This document shows, piece after piece, positions 44,632 to 52,579 of a DNA stretch of 64,000 bases (positions are counted from its first letter, which is position 1; each line of letters starts with the position of its first letter). Under the pieces are notes generated by a model, which was not told where the DNA came from, searched no databases, and saw only the letters and a program-made list of their open reading frames with translations. The DNA comes from CAVQUE01 sp046290435 (lineage in GTDB: Bacteria > Actinomycetota > Acidimicrobiia > Acidimicrobiales > UBA8592). The stretch is from positions 1 to 64,000 of the forward strand of contig JBKAGO010000040.1 of NCBI GenBank assembly GCA_046290435.1. Reading direction: 5' to 3'. A program made the position numbers and the translations under genes.

Positions 44632-45129
44632 TCAGTCGGTGATGGGCTCGGTCTCGGGGAGGCGGACCAGCGGGATCGTGCGGTCGGTCTTTTCCTGATA
44701 GCCGGCGTACCAGGCCCGGTCCGCCACCAACAGGTCCCACAGCTCGTCGCGCTCGGGGCCCATCAGGATCTGCTGCTCGGACCAGAAGTGTCCACGCTGC
44801 ACCCGGCATCGCACCCGGGGGTTAGCGTCGCGATCGCGCAGGTTGACGAACCACGACGGGTTGCCCGGCGCACCCGCGAACGACGCCACGATGATCCGAT
44901 CGCCGCCCGGGTCGGTCCAGGTCGGCAACGCCACCTTGTGTTCGTTGCCCGACTTGCGGCCGATCGTGTGCAACAGCACGTGCGGCATTCCCGCCTGCAC
45001 CCACACCAGATCGTCGTCGGTGGTCTCCATGGCTGCGACGTGCATCTTCGTCAACTCGATGATCTCGTCGTGGCTGGGCGTCTCCCAGACCTGATCCACC
45101 TTCTGGTCGCTGCCTGCGGCGTCGCTCAT
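44632..45129 (-). CDS. Deazaflavin (F420)-dependent nitroreductase-family protein
   Basis: A 165-residue split-beta-barrel protein of the DDN family: VLLHTIGRKSGNEHKVALP is the cofactor-binding signature, followed by RIIVASFAGAPGNPSWFVNL and a YQEKTDRTIPLVRL C-terminus. Such proteins use reduced F420 to reduce quinones or nitro compounds and are nearly confined to Actinomycetota and relatives. It starts at ATG 45129. A 22-bp-arm inverted repeat lies between it and the peptide-importer operon upstream. Confidence 0.88.
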   Translation of the reverse strand: MSDAAGSDQKVDQVWETPSHDEIIELTKMHVAAMETTDDDLVWVQAGMPHVLLHTIGRKSGNEHKVALPTWTDPGGDRIIVASFAGAPGNPSWFVNLRDRDANPRVRCRVQRGHFWSEQQILMGPERDELWDLLVADRAWYAGYQEKTDRTIPLVRLPETEPITD

Positions 45130-45217
45130 CACTGCCCCCTCGTTCGGTGTCGTCGACCGGACGACGATTCCTCGTGTGCCCGAAAGGGTGCCACGAACCC
45201 CGGTGCCCCGCCGAACC

Positions 45218-45293
45218 ACGTCTGTGACGGGTTTGCACGGACGGTCCACCGGCGCTGACGGCCACCGACGGCGTGCAAACCCGTCACAGACGT
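45218..45293. repeat. Perfect inverted repeat, 22-bp arms, 32-nt loop
   Basis: The arm at 45218-45239 (starting ACGTCTGTGACGGG) is matched without error by 45272-45293 on the other strand. It lies in the 199-base gap between the end of the peptide-importer operon and the F420-type gene. It could terminate the operon, but the arm length and perfection also suit a small mobile palindrome. Confidence 0.85.
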
Positions 45294-45328
45294 CGCAGGT
45301 GGAGCCGGGGTGTGTCGCGGAGGCGGGA

Positions 45329-47419
45329 TCAGCCGGCGTCGCCGGCCTGGACTGCGACCGGCGTCTCGCCTGCCGCAGGGGCGTCGGACGCCTGCGCGGC
45401 CGCCAGCTCGTCGGCGGGAATGACACAGCGGATGCTGTGGCCGGGACGGATCTCGACCAGCGGTGGCTCCGCGACATCGCAGGTCCCGGGGATGAACCGG
45501 TGACAGCGCGTGTGGAACACACACCCCGACGGAGGGTTCTTCGGGCTCGGGATCTCGCCGACGAGCGGGATCCGGTCCCCGACGCTGCCGTCGACGCTGG
45601 GCACGGCCGACAACAACGCCTCGGTGTACGGGTGATTGGGCCCGTCGAACATGGCATCGGTGGGGCCGAGCTCCATGATCCGACCCAGGTACATCACCGC
45701 GATGCGGTCGGCCAGGAAGCGAACCACCCCGATGTCGTGGGTGATGAACAGATAGCTCGTGCGTTCGCGGACCTGCAGGTCGGCCAGCAGATTCAAGATG
45801 GCCGCCTGCACCGACACGTCGAGCGCGCTGGTGGGTTCGTCGCAGACCACGATGCGTGGGTCGCCGGCGAACGCCCGGGCGATGGCGACGCGCTGTTTGA
45901 GGCCGCCGGACAGCTGGCGGGGCTTCATGTCGAGGTGGCGTGGAGACAGGCGCATCGCCTCGGCGAGCTCCTCCACCCGCTTGTCGGCCGCATCGCCCTT
46001 GACACCGGTGAGCTTCACCACGGTCCGCTTGAGAATGCGCCGAACCGACCACACCCGGTTGAGAGCCGAGTCGGGATTCTGGAACACCATCTGCATGGCG
46101 CGCACGGCCTCGGCTCGGCGATCGGTCGCCCTACTCTTCATGCGCCGGCCGTCGAGGCTGATCTCGCCGCCCTCGTCGTGCTCGTGTACCCCGACGAGGG
46201 TCTTGGCCAGGGTGCTCTTGCCCGAGCCCGACTCGCCCACCAGACCGAGGGTCTCTCCCTCTGCGAAACCCAGATCGATACCGACGAGAGCCGGGATGTC
46301 CTCGCCGCGTTGGCGGAACGTCTTCGACACACTGTCCAGCACGACGATCGAGTCATCGCCGACGTCGACCGCGAGGCTGTCGTCAGGCGGCTCGGGCATG
46401 TCGTCGAGCCGGGCCACGTGGTGGCATCGGCTGTAGTGCGAGGCGGTGACGTCGGCGACCGGTGGCTCCACCGTGCGGCAGGTGTCGTCTGCGATGGGGC
46501 ACCGGTCCACGTACACACAGGTCGGCAGGTCGGCCCCGATGCCCGGCAGATTTCCGGGGATGGTGAACAACGCGCGGTCGGTCTTGCGCAGGCCCTTGCG
46601 GGGAATCGCGTTCAACAAGCCGATCGTGTACGGATGCTTGGGGTCGTCGAAGACTTCCTGGGCGTCGCCCTGCTCCACGACCTTGCCGGCATACATGACA
46701 CCGACCCGGTCGCACATCGTGCGGATGACGCCGAGATTGTGGGCGATCAGCAGCACCGCAGCGCCGGTCTCCGCCCGCAGGACTCGGATCAGGTCCAGGA
46801 CTTCGGCCTCGACGGTGGCGTCGAGGCCGGTCGTGGGTTCGTCGAGCACCAGCAGTTGCGGGTCGCCGACGAGGGCCATCGCGATGACGACACGCTGCAA
46901 CATCCCACCCGAGAGTTGGTGGGGGTAGCGGTCCATGACGCTGTCGGGGTCGGCGATACGGACCCGTTCGAGCGACGCTCGCGCCTGGATCAGTGCGTCG
47001 CTCTTGGAGTGGCCGAGGATCCGGTAGGACTCGGCCACCTGATGACCGATACGTAGCGCCGGGTTCATCGCCTGCACCGGGTCCTGGTACACCATCGAGA
47101 TCTTCGTCGAACGGAGACGGCGCAGATCCGCCCCGGACATGGCCGTGACGTCCTCTCCGTCGACGAGGACCCTGCCGCCCTGGATGACGGCGTTGTCGGG
47201 CATGTAGCGCATGGCCGCATAGGCCGTCGTCGACTTCCCGCAACCCGATTCGCCGACGAGGCCGAATGCCTCACCGGGCTGGACCTCGAACGAGACGCCA
47301 CGCAGGACCTCGCGGGGGACGCCGCGCACCTTGTAGGCGAGGCGGAGATCGTCGACGGCGAGCGCCGGGGTGGCGCCGTCGACAGATGCTGTCTCCGGAG
47401 AATCGGATGTGACGGTCAT
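45329..47419 (-). CDS. Peptide-type ABC transporter ATPase, fused DppD-DppF
   Basis: A 696-residue protein joining the two ATPases that are separate in most Dpp/Opp systems. NBD1 has Walker A GESGCGKSTT, signature LSGGMLQRV and Walker B LLVLDEPTTGLD. NBD2 has GESGSGKSTL, LSGGLKQRV and IVVCDEPTSALD. Each half ends with the oligopeptide HPY/Cys-rich segment (VYVDRCPIADDTC; VFHTRCHRFIPGTC) that may hold an Fe-S cluster as in Dpp ATPases. It is the last gene of the operon, nine bases after the second permease. Confidence 0.93.
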   Translation of the reverse strand: MTVTSDSPETASVDGATPALAVDDLRLAYKVRGVPREVLRGVSFEVQPGEAFGLVGESGCGKSTTAYAAMRYMPDNAVIQGGRVLVDGEDVTAMSGADLRRLRSTKISMVYQDPVQAMNPALRIGHQVAESYRILGHSKSDALIQARASLERVRIADPDSVMDRYPHQLSGGMLQRVVIAMALVGDPQLLVLDEPTTGLDATVEAEVLDLIRVLRAETGAAVLLIAHNLGVIRTMCDRVGVMYAGKVVEQGDAQEVFDDPKHPYTIGLLNAIPRKGLRKTDRALFTIPGNLPGIGADLPTCVYVDRCPIADDTCRTVEPPVADVTASHYSRCHHVARLDDMPEPPDDSLAVDVGDDSIVVLDSVSKTFRQRGEDIPALVGIDLGFAEGETLGLVGESGSGKSTLAKTLVGVHEHDEGGEISLDGRRMKSRATDRRAEAVRAMQMVFQNPDSALNRVWSVRRILKRTVVKLTGVKGDAADKRVEELAEAMRLSPRHLDMKPRQLSGGLKQRVAIARAFAGDPRIVVCDEPTSALDVSVQAAILNLLADLQVRERTSYLFITHDIGVVRFLADRIAVMYLGRIMELGPTDAMFDGPNHPYTEALLSAVPSVDGSVGDRIPLVGEIPSPKNPPSGCVFHTRCHRFIPGTCDVAEPPLVEIRPGHSIRCVIPADELAAAQASDAPAAGETPVAVQAGDAG

Positions 47420-47428
47420 GGCACGACC

Positions 47429-48478
47429 TCAGGCCTTGAGGACTCGGTCGACCGAGTCGGCGATCAGATTGACGGCGATGACGAGCGAAGCGATGGCCAG
47501 CGCGGGGAAGATCGCGGGCCACCACTGCCCGGCCTGGATGAGGTTGTAGGTCTTGGAGACATCGCTCCCCCAGTCGGCCCGAGTCGATTCGAAGGCCGAG
47601 AAGCCGAGGAACGACAGGGTGGCGACGGTGAAGATGGCGTAGCCGACGCGCACGGTGAACTCGACCACCACGACGGTGGTGATGTTGGGCAAGATCTCGC
47701 GCGTCATGATGAAGAGGCTCGACTCTCCTCGTAGCCGTGCCGACGTGACGTAGTCGAGCTGCGCTTCGGCGATCACCGCGGCGCGCACCGTGCGGGCGAC
47801 GATGGGGGTGAACAGTACGGCGATGGTGATGACGAGAAGCGGCACGGTGGTCTCGAAGACGACCGAGGTCATGATCGCCAACAGGATCACCGGGATGGAG
47901 AGGAAGGCTTCGAGGATCCGGCTGAGGACCTCGTCGACCCAGCCCTTCAGGTAGCCCATGACGAGACCGAGCATCGTGCCGGCGATGGCAGCGAGCAGCG
48001 CTGCGATCGGCGCGACGATCAACACGGGCCGGGCACCGTGGATGACGCGGGTGTAGACGTCGTTGCCGATCGTGTCGGTGCCGAACCAGGCGTCGCCGCT
48101 GGGGGCCGCCCGGGCGATGACCTCGAGGACCACATCACCGTCATCGTCGACGACAACTTCGCCGGTCTCGTCGAGCACTGGGACACGCACGACTTCACTC
48201 GGGCCATAGGTCGTCAACAGACCCGGAAAGAGCGCGCAGAAGATCCAGAACGACAGGATCACGGCCCCGACGACGAACGCCGGGCTCTTGAGCAGCAGCG
48301 CCCGCCGCTCGGCGCGGATCCGGCGTCGCTCGGCCTCGGCGTCGTAGGTGGGCTCGGGTGCGGCATCGACGATGTCGGCGCGGCGAGCCGTGTCTTCGGC
48401 GGCCACGACTGCGGTGGGTTCGGGTTCGGGCTCGGGTTGATCGTCCGCATTGGAACGATCGGTGATCTGGTCACTCAT
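47429..48478 (-). CDS. Peptide-type ABC transporter permease (DppC-like)
   Basis: A 349-residue permease. It has an unusually long acidic N-terminal cytosolic stretch (residues 1-70, with repeated Pro-Glu). TM1 follows near 71-95, then an extracytoplasmic segment with GDAWFGTDTIGNDVYTRVIHG, the DppC signature. The five-helix core comes next, with the coupling helix VTSARLRGESSLFIMTREILPN. It starts at ATG 48478, eight bases after the upstream permease. Confidence 0.9.
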   Translation of the reverse strand: MSDQITDRSNADDQPEPEPEPTAVVAAEDTARRADIVDAAPEPTYDAEAERRRIRAERRALLLKSPAFVVGAVILSFWIFCALFPGLLTTYGPSEVVRVPVLDETGEVVVDDDGDVVLEVIARAAPSGDAWFGTDTIGNDVYTRVIHGARPVLIVAPIAALLAAIAGTMLGLVMGYLKGWVDEVLSRILEAFLSIPVILLAIMTSVVFETTVPLLVITIAVLFTPIVARTVRAAVIAEAQLDYVTSARLRGESSLFIMTREILPNITTVVVVEFTVRVGYAIFTVATLSFLGFSAFESTRADWGSDVSKTYNLIQAGQWWPAIFPALAIASLVIAVNLIADSVDRVLKA

Positions 48479-48486
48479 GGTCGGGC

Positions 48487-49446
48487 TCAGCCTCCCCGGA
48501 TCGAGGATCGGGCCCGGGGGTTCATCCAGGCGATCAGCAGGTCTGCACCGAACGAACACACCATGAAGATGATGGCCACCATCAACACCGAGGCTTGCAG
48601 CACCGGAAAGTCCGGTAGTTGGGCGGAGCTCAGGATCAAGCGGCCGAGACCCGGGTAGTTGAAGACCCGCTCGAGCCCGATGAGACCACCGAAGAGGTAG
48701 GCGATCTGGGTGCCCGTCACTGCGACGGTCGGCTGGAGGCCGTTGCGCATCACATGGCGCCGGATGACCGTGCCCGAGCCGAGGCCCTTCATGTACGCCG
48801 TACGGGTGTAGTCGGCGTCGAGCGCCGTCATCATGCCGGCCCTCGCGACACGGGCGATGTAGCCGAAGTAGACGGCGACGATCGCCAGCGCCGGGAGCAG
48901 GAGGTATTCGAACTGACCTATCGGCCCGGCGTCGTCGGGGGGCTGGGCTATCGCCGGCAGCCAGCCGAGGCGGACACCGATGATGTATTGCAGGATCACG
49001 CCCGACACGAAGTCGGGAATCGACGCACTGGCGAGGCCGACGTTGACGATCGACCGGTCGATCACGGTGTCGCGGCGACGGGCGGCGAGGATGCCGGCAG
49101 CGATGCTGATCGGCAGCGTCAATAGGAGAGCGAACAGCACGAGCTTCGTGGAGTTCCACAGTGCCGGCCCCACGAAGTCCATCACGGCGACGTTCTGGTC
49201 GCGGAACGAGTTGCCGAAGTCGAGGGTGACGACCGACTGCAACAGGTTGCCGAACTGCACGATGGCGGGCTCGTCGAGGCCGAGCTGTTCGTTCAGGGCA
49301 TCGACGCGCTCTTGGGGGGCGAAGGGTCCGGCGAGGCGGCGTGCCGTGTCGCCCGGCGTGGCATAGGTGAGCAGGAAGACCACGAGGATGAGGATCAGCA
49401 GCGTGACCAGCGACAACGCCAGACGCCGAACGGCGAATCTCAGCAT
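48487..49446 (-). CDS. Peptide-type ABC transporter permease (DppB-like)
   Basis: A 319-residue permease: MLRFAVRRLALSLVTLLILI forms TM1, then the periplasmic loop with DFGNSFRDQNVAV and the coupling loop MTALDADYTRTAYMKGLGS. It ends with a VFNYPGLGRLILSSAQLPDFP segment typical of DppB. It pairs with the DppC-like protein. It lies 82 bases after the substrate-binding protein gene. Confidence 0.9.
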   Translation of the reverse strand: MLRFAVRRLALSLVTLLILILVVFLLTYATPGDTARRLAGPFAPQERVDALNEQLGLDEPAIVQFGNLLQSVVTLDFGNSFRDQNVAVMDFVGPALWNSTKLVLFALLLTLPISIAAGILAARRRDTVIDRSIVNVGLASASIPDFVSGVILQYIIGVRLGWLPAIAQPPDDAGPIGQFEYLLLPALAIVAVYFGYIARVARAGMMTALDADYTRTAYMKGLGSGTVIRRHVMRNGLQPTVAVTGTQIAYLFGGLIGLERVFNYPGLGRLILSSAQLPDFPVLQASVLMVAIIFMVCSFGADLLIAWMNPRARSSIRGG

Positions 49447-49528
49447 GGGGGACTCCCGGGAACGCCGGCTGCAACCGGGGGCTCGATGACATCGTGAGGG
49501 TTCGAGCCCCCGGCCGCGGCCGCCACGA

Positions 49529-51268
49529 TCAGGCGGACTTCGTGGCGCTGCTGACGATGGTGTGTCCGAGAGCCGTCGACTGTACGCCACTGACCTCGTT
49601 CGAGTGGCCCGACAGGTAATCGAAGAAGTACGGCAGCATGATCGGCACGTCCTCCCAGAGAATGCTCTGGATCTGGCCGATGGCCTGCTGCTGTCCTTCG
49701 ACGTCGGTGGCCTGACGGTAGGCCGACAGCTGTGCGTCGAAGTCGGGGTTCGAGTAGTTCGACGAGTTCCACACACCGCCGGTGGCCAGCGCCGAACCGA
49801 GGAACACGTCGGGTGTGGGCCGGTGGCCATAATCGACGATGCCGAAGCTCGCAGCGGTCTCACACGGCAGAGCGACCGGGTCGGAGGTCTCGACGCCGTA
49901 GAGCTGGGGACACCAGTTGGCTTCGTAGAACGTGGAGTTGGACTGGGTGTTCACCCGGACATCGATGCCGATCTCGGCGGCGTTCTGCTGGATGATTCCT
50001 GCAAGGCTCGGAATGTCCTGCAGGTCGCCGGTCTCGAGCTCGATGGCGAATCCCTCGACACCTGCATCGGCCAGCAACTGACGGGCCTGCTCGACGTCAC
50101 GGGCCCGTTGGGGCACCGCGTCGGGGTCGAAGAACGGCAGGGTCGACAGCACCGGGTGGTCGTTGGCGATCGCGGCGCGCCCCGAGAAGAGGGTGTCGAC
50201 CATCTGCTGACGGTCGAGCGCCCAAGCCAGGGCCTGGCGGACTGCCTTCTCCTGGAACGGCGTTTCCGCGGCGAGATTGAACCAGACCTCGCGGTGTGCC
50301 GACGACGGCGGAGACAACACCGTGAAGCTGTCATCGTCGAGGAGGCCTTCGCCGCCGATGACCGAGAACTGCTGGATGACGTCGATGTCGCGTGACTGCA
50401 TCGCGGTGACCGCGGTGCCGAAGTCGGCGAAACCGCGCAGCTCGATGGTGTCGAGTGGGATATCGCCACCCCACCAGTCGGGGTTCTTGCGGAAGCGGGC
50501 CTCGAAGGTCGATGCGTCGAAGTCGTCGAGGATCCACGCCCCGGTACCAGTGGGGCGTTCATCGAGGGTTGTGCCGTCGCTGAAGTCGGCCGGCGTGATG
50601 GCCGACTGGGTGTTGAACAGCGATACCAGCACCGGGAAGTTGCCGTTGGGCTCTTCGAGGGTGATCACGGCCACGGCGGGGTCGGAGGCATCGACGGAAC
50701 CTTCGCCGATGACACCGGAGAGCCCGGCGTTGCCGACCGCGACGAGGCGGTCCATCGTCGCGGCGACGTCGGCGGAGGTGAGCTCGCCACCGTCCTGCCA
50801 CATGACGCCGGGCCGGAGATCGAAGGTCCAGACGTCGCCGGTCTCGTTGGGGGTCCAGCCGGTGGCGAGACCCGTGGCCGCGATGTTGCCGTCGTCGCCG
50901 AGGCCGACGAGGTACTCGAAGCTCTGGGCGATGACGTTGTAGGTGCCGAGATCCAACATGTTGACCGGATCGAGGCCGGTGCTGGAGTCGCCCTGCTGGA
51001 TGGCGATGATGAGGTTGCCGCCTGCGGCGGCGGAACCGCCGTTGCCGTCGCCTGCGGCGGCGGTGTCGCCGCCACCGTCGCCGGCGCCCTCGTCGTCGCC
51101 GCCGCAGGCGGCGATGACCATGCCCATCATCGGAACGCTGAGGCCGATGATGGTGCCTCGGCGAACGAAGTCGCGGCGGCTGACCTTACCGGCGGCGTAA
51201 TGCTCGATCAGGTCGAGCTCGAGCGGGTTTGCATTGCGGCGCGCACTGTCCAGTCGCAACCAGTTCAT
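49529..51268 (-). CDS. Peptide/heterocycle-type (family 5) ABC substrate-binding lipoprotein, Tat-exported
   Basis: A 579-residue receptor. The N-terminus has a twin-arginine motif (SRRDFVRRG) and a lipobox ending VIAAC near residue 55, so it is folded before export and then lipidated. The linker is rich in Gly/Ala/Asp. The mature part has the SBP_bac_5 pattern: YLVGLGDDGNIAATGLATGW, VWTFDLRPGVMWQDGGELTSADV, and VRQALAWALDRQQMVDTLFSG. The ligand is unknown, as the family includes peptide, nickel, opine and glutathione receptors. It is the first gene of the importer operon. Confidence 0.92.
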   Translation of the reverse strand: MNWLRLDSARRNANPLELDLIEHYAAGKVSRRDFVRRGTIIGLSVPMMGMVIAACGGDDEGAGDGGGDTAAAGDGNGGSAAAGGNLIIAIQQGDSSTGLDPVNMLDLGTYNVIAQSFEYLVGLGDDGNIAATGLATGWTPNETGDVWTFDLRPGVMWQDGGELTSADVAATMDRLVAVGNAGLSGVIGEGSVDASDPAVAVITLEEPNGNFPVLVSLFNTQSAITPADFSDGTTLDERPTGTGAWILDDFDASTFEARFRKNPDWWGGDIPLDTIELRGFADFGTAVTAMQSRDIDVIQQFSVIGGEGLLDDDSFTVLSPPSSAHREVWFNLAAETPFQEKAVRQALAWALDRQQMVDTLFSGRAAIANDHPVLSTLPFFDPDAVPQRARDVEQARQLLADAGVEGFAIELETGDLQDIPSLAGIIQQNAAEIGIDVRVNTQSNSTFYEANWCPQLYGVETSDPVALPCETAASFGIVDYGHRPTPDVFLGSALATGGVWNSSNYSNPDFDAQLSAYRQATDVEGQQQAIGQIQSILWEDVPIMLPYFFDYLSGHSNEVSGVQSTALGHTIVSSATKSA

Positions 51269-51634
51269 GGGTATCTTCCCCTCTGCAGCGGCCCGCGATG
51301 ACAGACGAAATCAGCGGGTGACGACGCAACCTTAGGCAGGCGAAAAGCGGGTCACAACCCTATTCGTGGTACGGGCGTACTCTGAATCGGTATCGGAGGA
51401 CCGTATTTCAGCCAGTTGCCGGGCGGTCAGATCGTCGAATTTCCCTGTAGCTGTAGGGGAATCGCCACATCGACCGCTGGGGTCCGGGGCGGCACGAGCG
51501 CAGCGTCTCGCAGGGCGGGAAATGTGGAAGTTTCCACCGACCAGCTCCACCATCGCGGAGGGCAGCGCAGGACCGTGACCACCCGAGAACCGCCGGAGCG
51601 CGGTTCAGTTGCCGTGCAGGTCGGTCGTGTGGGC
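51269..51634. other. Upstream region of the importer operon, no gene seen
   Basis: These 366 bases separate the importer start from the last formate dehydrogenase gene on the same strand. The stretch 51340-51470 is relatively AT-rich and should hold the importer promoter. A small CCCT/AGGG hairpin lies near 51445-51465. Short reading frames here have no coding character. Confidence 0.5.
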
Positions 51635-52540
51635 TCAGACGTAGGACCAGCCGAAGCGGCCCTTGATGCAGAGGTTGCCGCGCGTCACGTCGTGGTCGTC
51701 GGGCGACGTGCACTTGACGATGCGGTTGTCCTGCACGTGCAGTTCGAGGTTGCAGCCCACGCCGCAGTACGAGCACACCGTGGTGGTGACGGTCTGGTCC
51801 TCGGGTCGCCAGTCGTCGGCCTGGCGAAGCTGGTACTCAGTGTGGAACTGCAGCGCGTTGGTGGGGCACACCGCCACGCAGTTGCCGCAGTACACGCACG
51901 CCGAATCCGGTAGCGCCACGTCGAACTCGGTCGAGACCCGTGCCCCGTAGCCCCGCCCGGCGATGGAGATGGCGTAGGTGTGCTGGGCGTCGTCGCCGCA
52001 GGCCTCGACGCACTTGTAGCAGAGGACGCACTTGTCGTAGTCACGGATGTAGAGCTCGTCCTGGATGCGGATGGGCTCGTCCATCTTCTTCACCGACGGC
52101 CCGTAGCGGTCGGGGTCGGCTCCGTAGTGCGCCACCCACGGCGCCAGCTCGTCGGCCTCGGAGAGGTCGACGCCGGTGGCCAGGAACTCGAGCACCATCT
52201 TGCGGCTGTGGCGGACGCGCTCGGTGTCGGTGTGCACGACCATGTCGTCCTCGACCGGGCGCGAGCAGGCGGGCACCAGGGTGCGGCTGCCCTCGAGTTC
52301 GACCACGCACACCCGACAGGCGTTGACCGGGGTGAGCGTGTCGGCATAGCAGATGGTGGGCGTGTCGATGTCGAGGCTGCGGCAGGCATCGAGGATGGTG
52401 GCGCCGGCAGCCACGGTGACCGCCATGTCGTCGACCCGGATGGTGACGGCGGTCTCGGTGGCCGGCGTCTCCGGGGTCTGACCCCGCTTTCCCGTCTTTT
52501 CGTCGCTGCGCTGGTTCTCGTCGCGGCGCTGGGCGTTCAT
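51635..52540 (-). CDS. Formate dehydrogenase Fe-S subunit: FdsA N-terminal half as a separate gene
   Basis: A 301-residue iron-sulfur protein. Residues about 32-110 are a [2Fe-2S] ferredoxin domain (NACRVCVVELEG, VPACSRPV), followed by a region where the NuoG-type His-Cys cluster lies. Two [4Fe-4S] motifs come next (CVLCYKCVEACG; CVYCGNCVAVCP). Finally comes CSYCGVGCNLELHV...GNLCIKG, the Molybdop_Fe4S4 cluster that normally begins the molybdenum subunit of formate dehydrogenase. The protein is thus the N-terminal half of an FdsA/HoxU-NuoG-like subunit, ending just where the catalytic domain should begin; that domain is encoded two genes upstream. Its first residues lie within a long inverted repeat. 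Confidence 0.88.
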   Translation of the reverse strand: MNAQRRDENQRSDEKTGKRGQTPETPATETAVTIRVDDMAVTVAAGATILDACRSLDIDTPTICYADTLTPVNACRVCVVELEGSRTLVPACSRPVEDDMVVHTDTERVRHSRKMVLEFLATGVDLSEADELAPWVAHYGADPDRYGPSVKKMDEPIRIQDELYIRDYDKCVLCYKCVEACGDDAQHTYAISIAGRGYGARVSTEFDVALPDSACVYCGNCVAVCPTNALQFHTEYQLRQADDWRPEDQTVTTTVCSYCGVGCNLELHVQDNRIVKCTSPDDHDVTRGNLCIKGRFGWSYV

Positions 52541-52579
52541 GTCGTCTCCGGAGAAAGCGGGAAAGCGGGGTCAGACCCC
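52473..52579. repeat. Perfect inverted repeat, 22-bp arms, across the Fe-S / NuoF gene junction
   Basis: Arm 52473-52494 (GGGGTCTGACCCCGCTTTCC start) is matched exactly by 52558-52579. The first 13 bases of each arm are themselves a palindrome (GGGGTC-T-GACCCC). The element covers the last codons of the NuoEF-like gene and the first about 20 codons of the Fe-S subunit gene, giving both proteins unconserved-looking ends. Confidence 0.88.
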
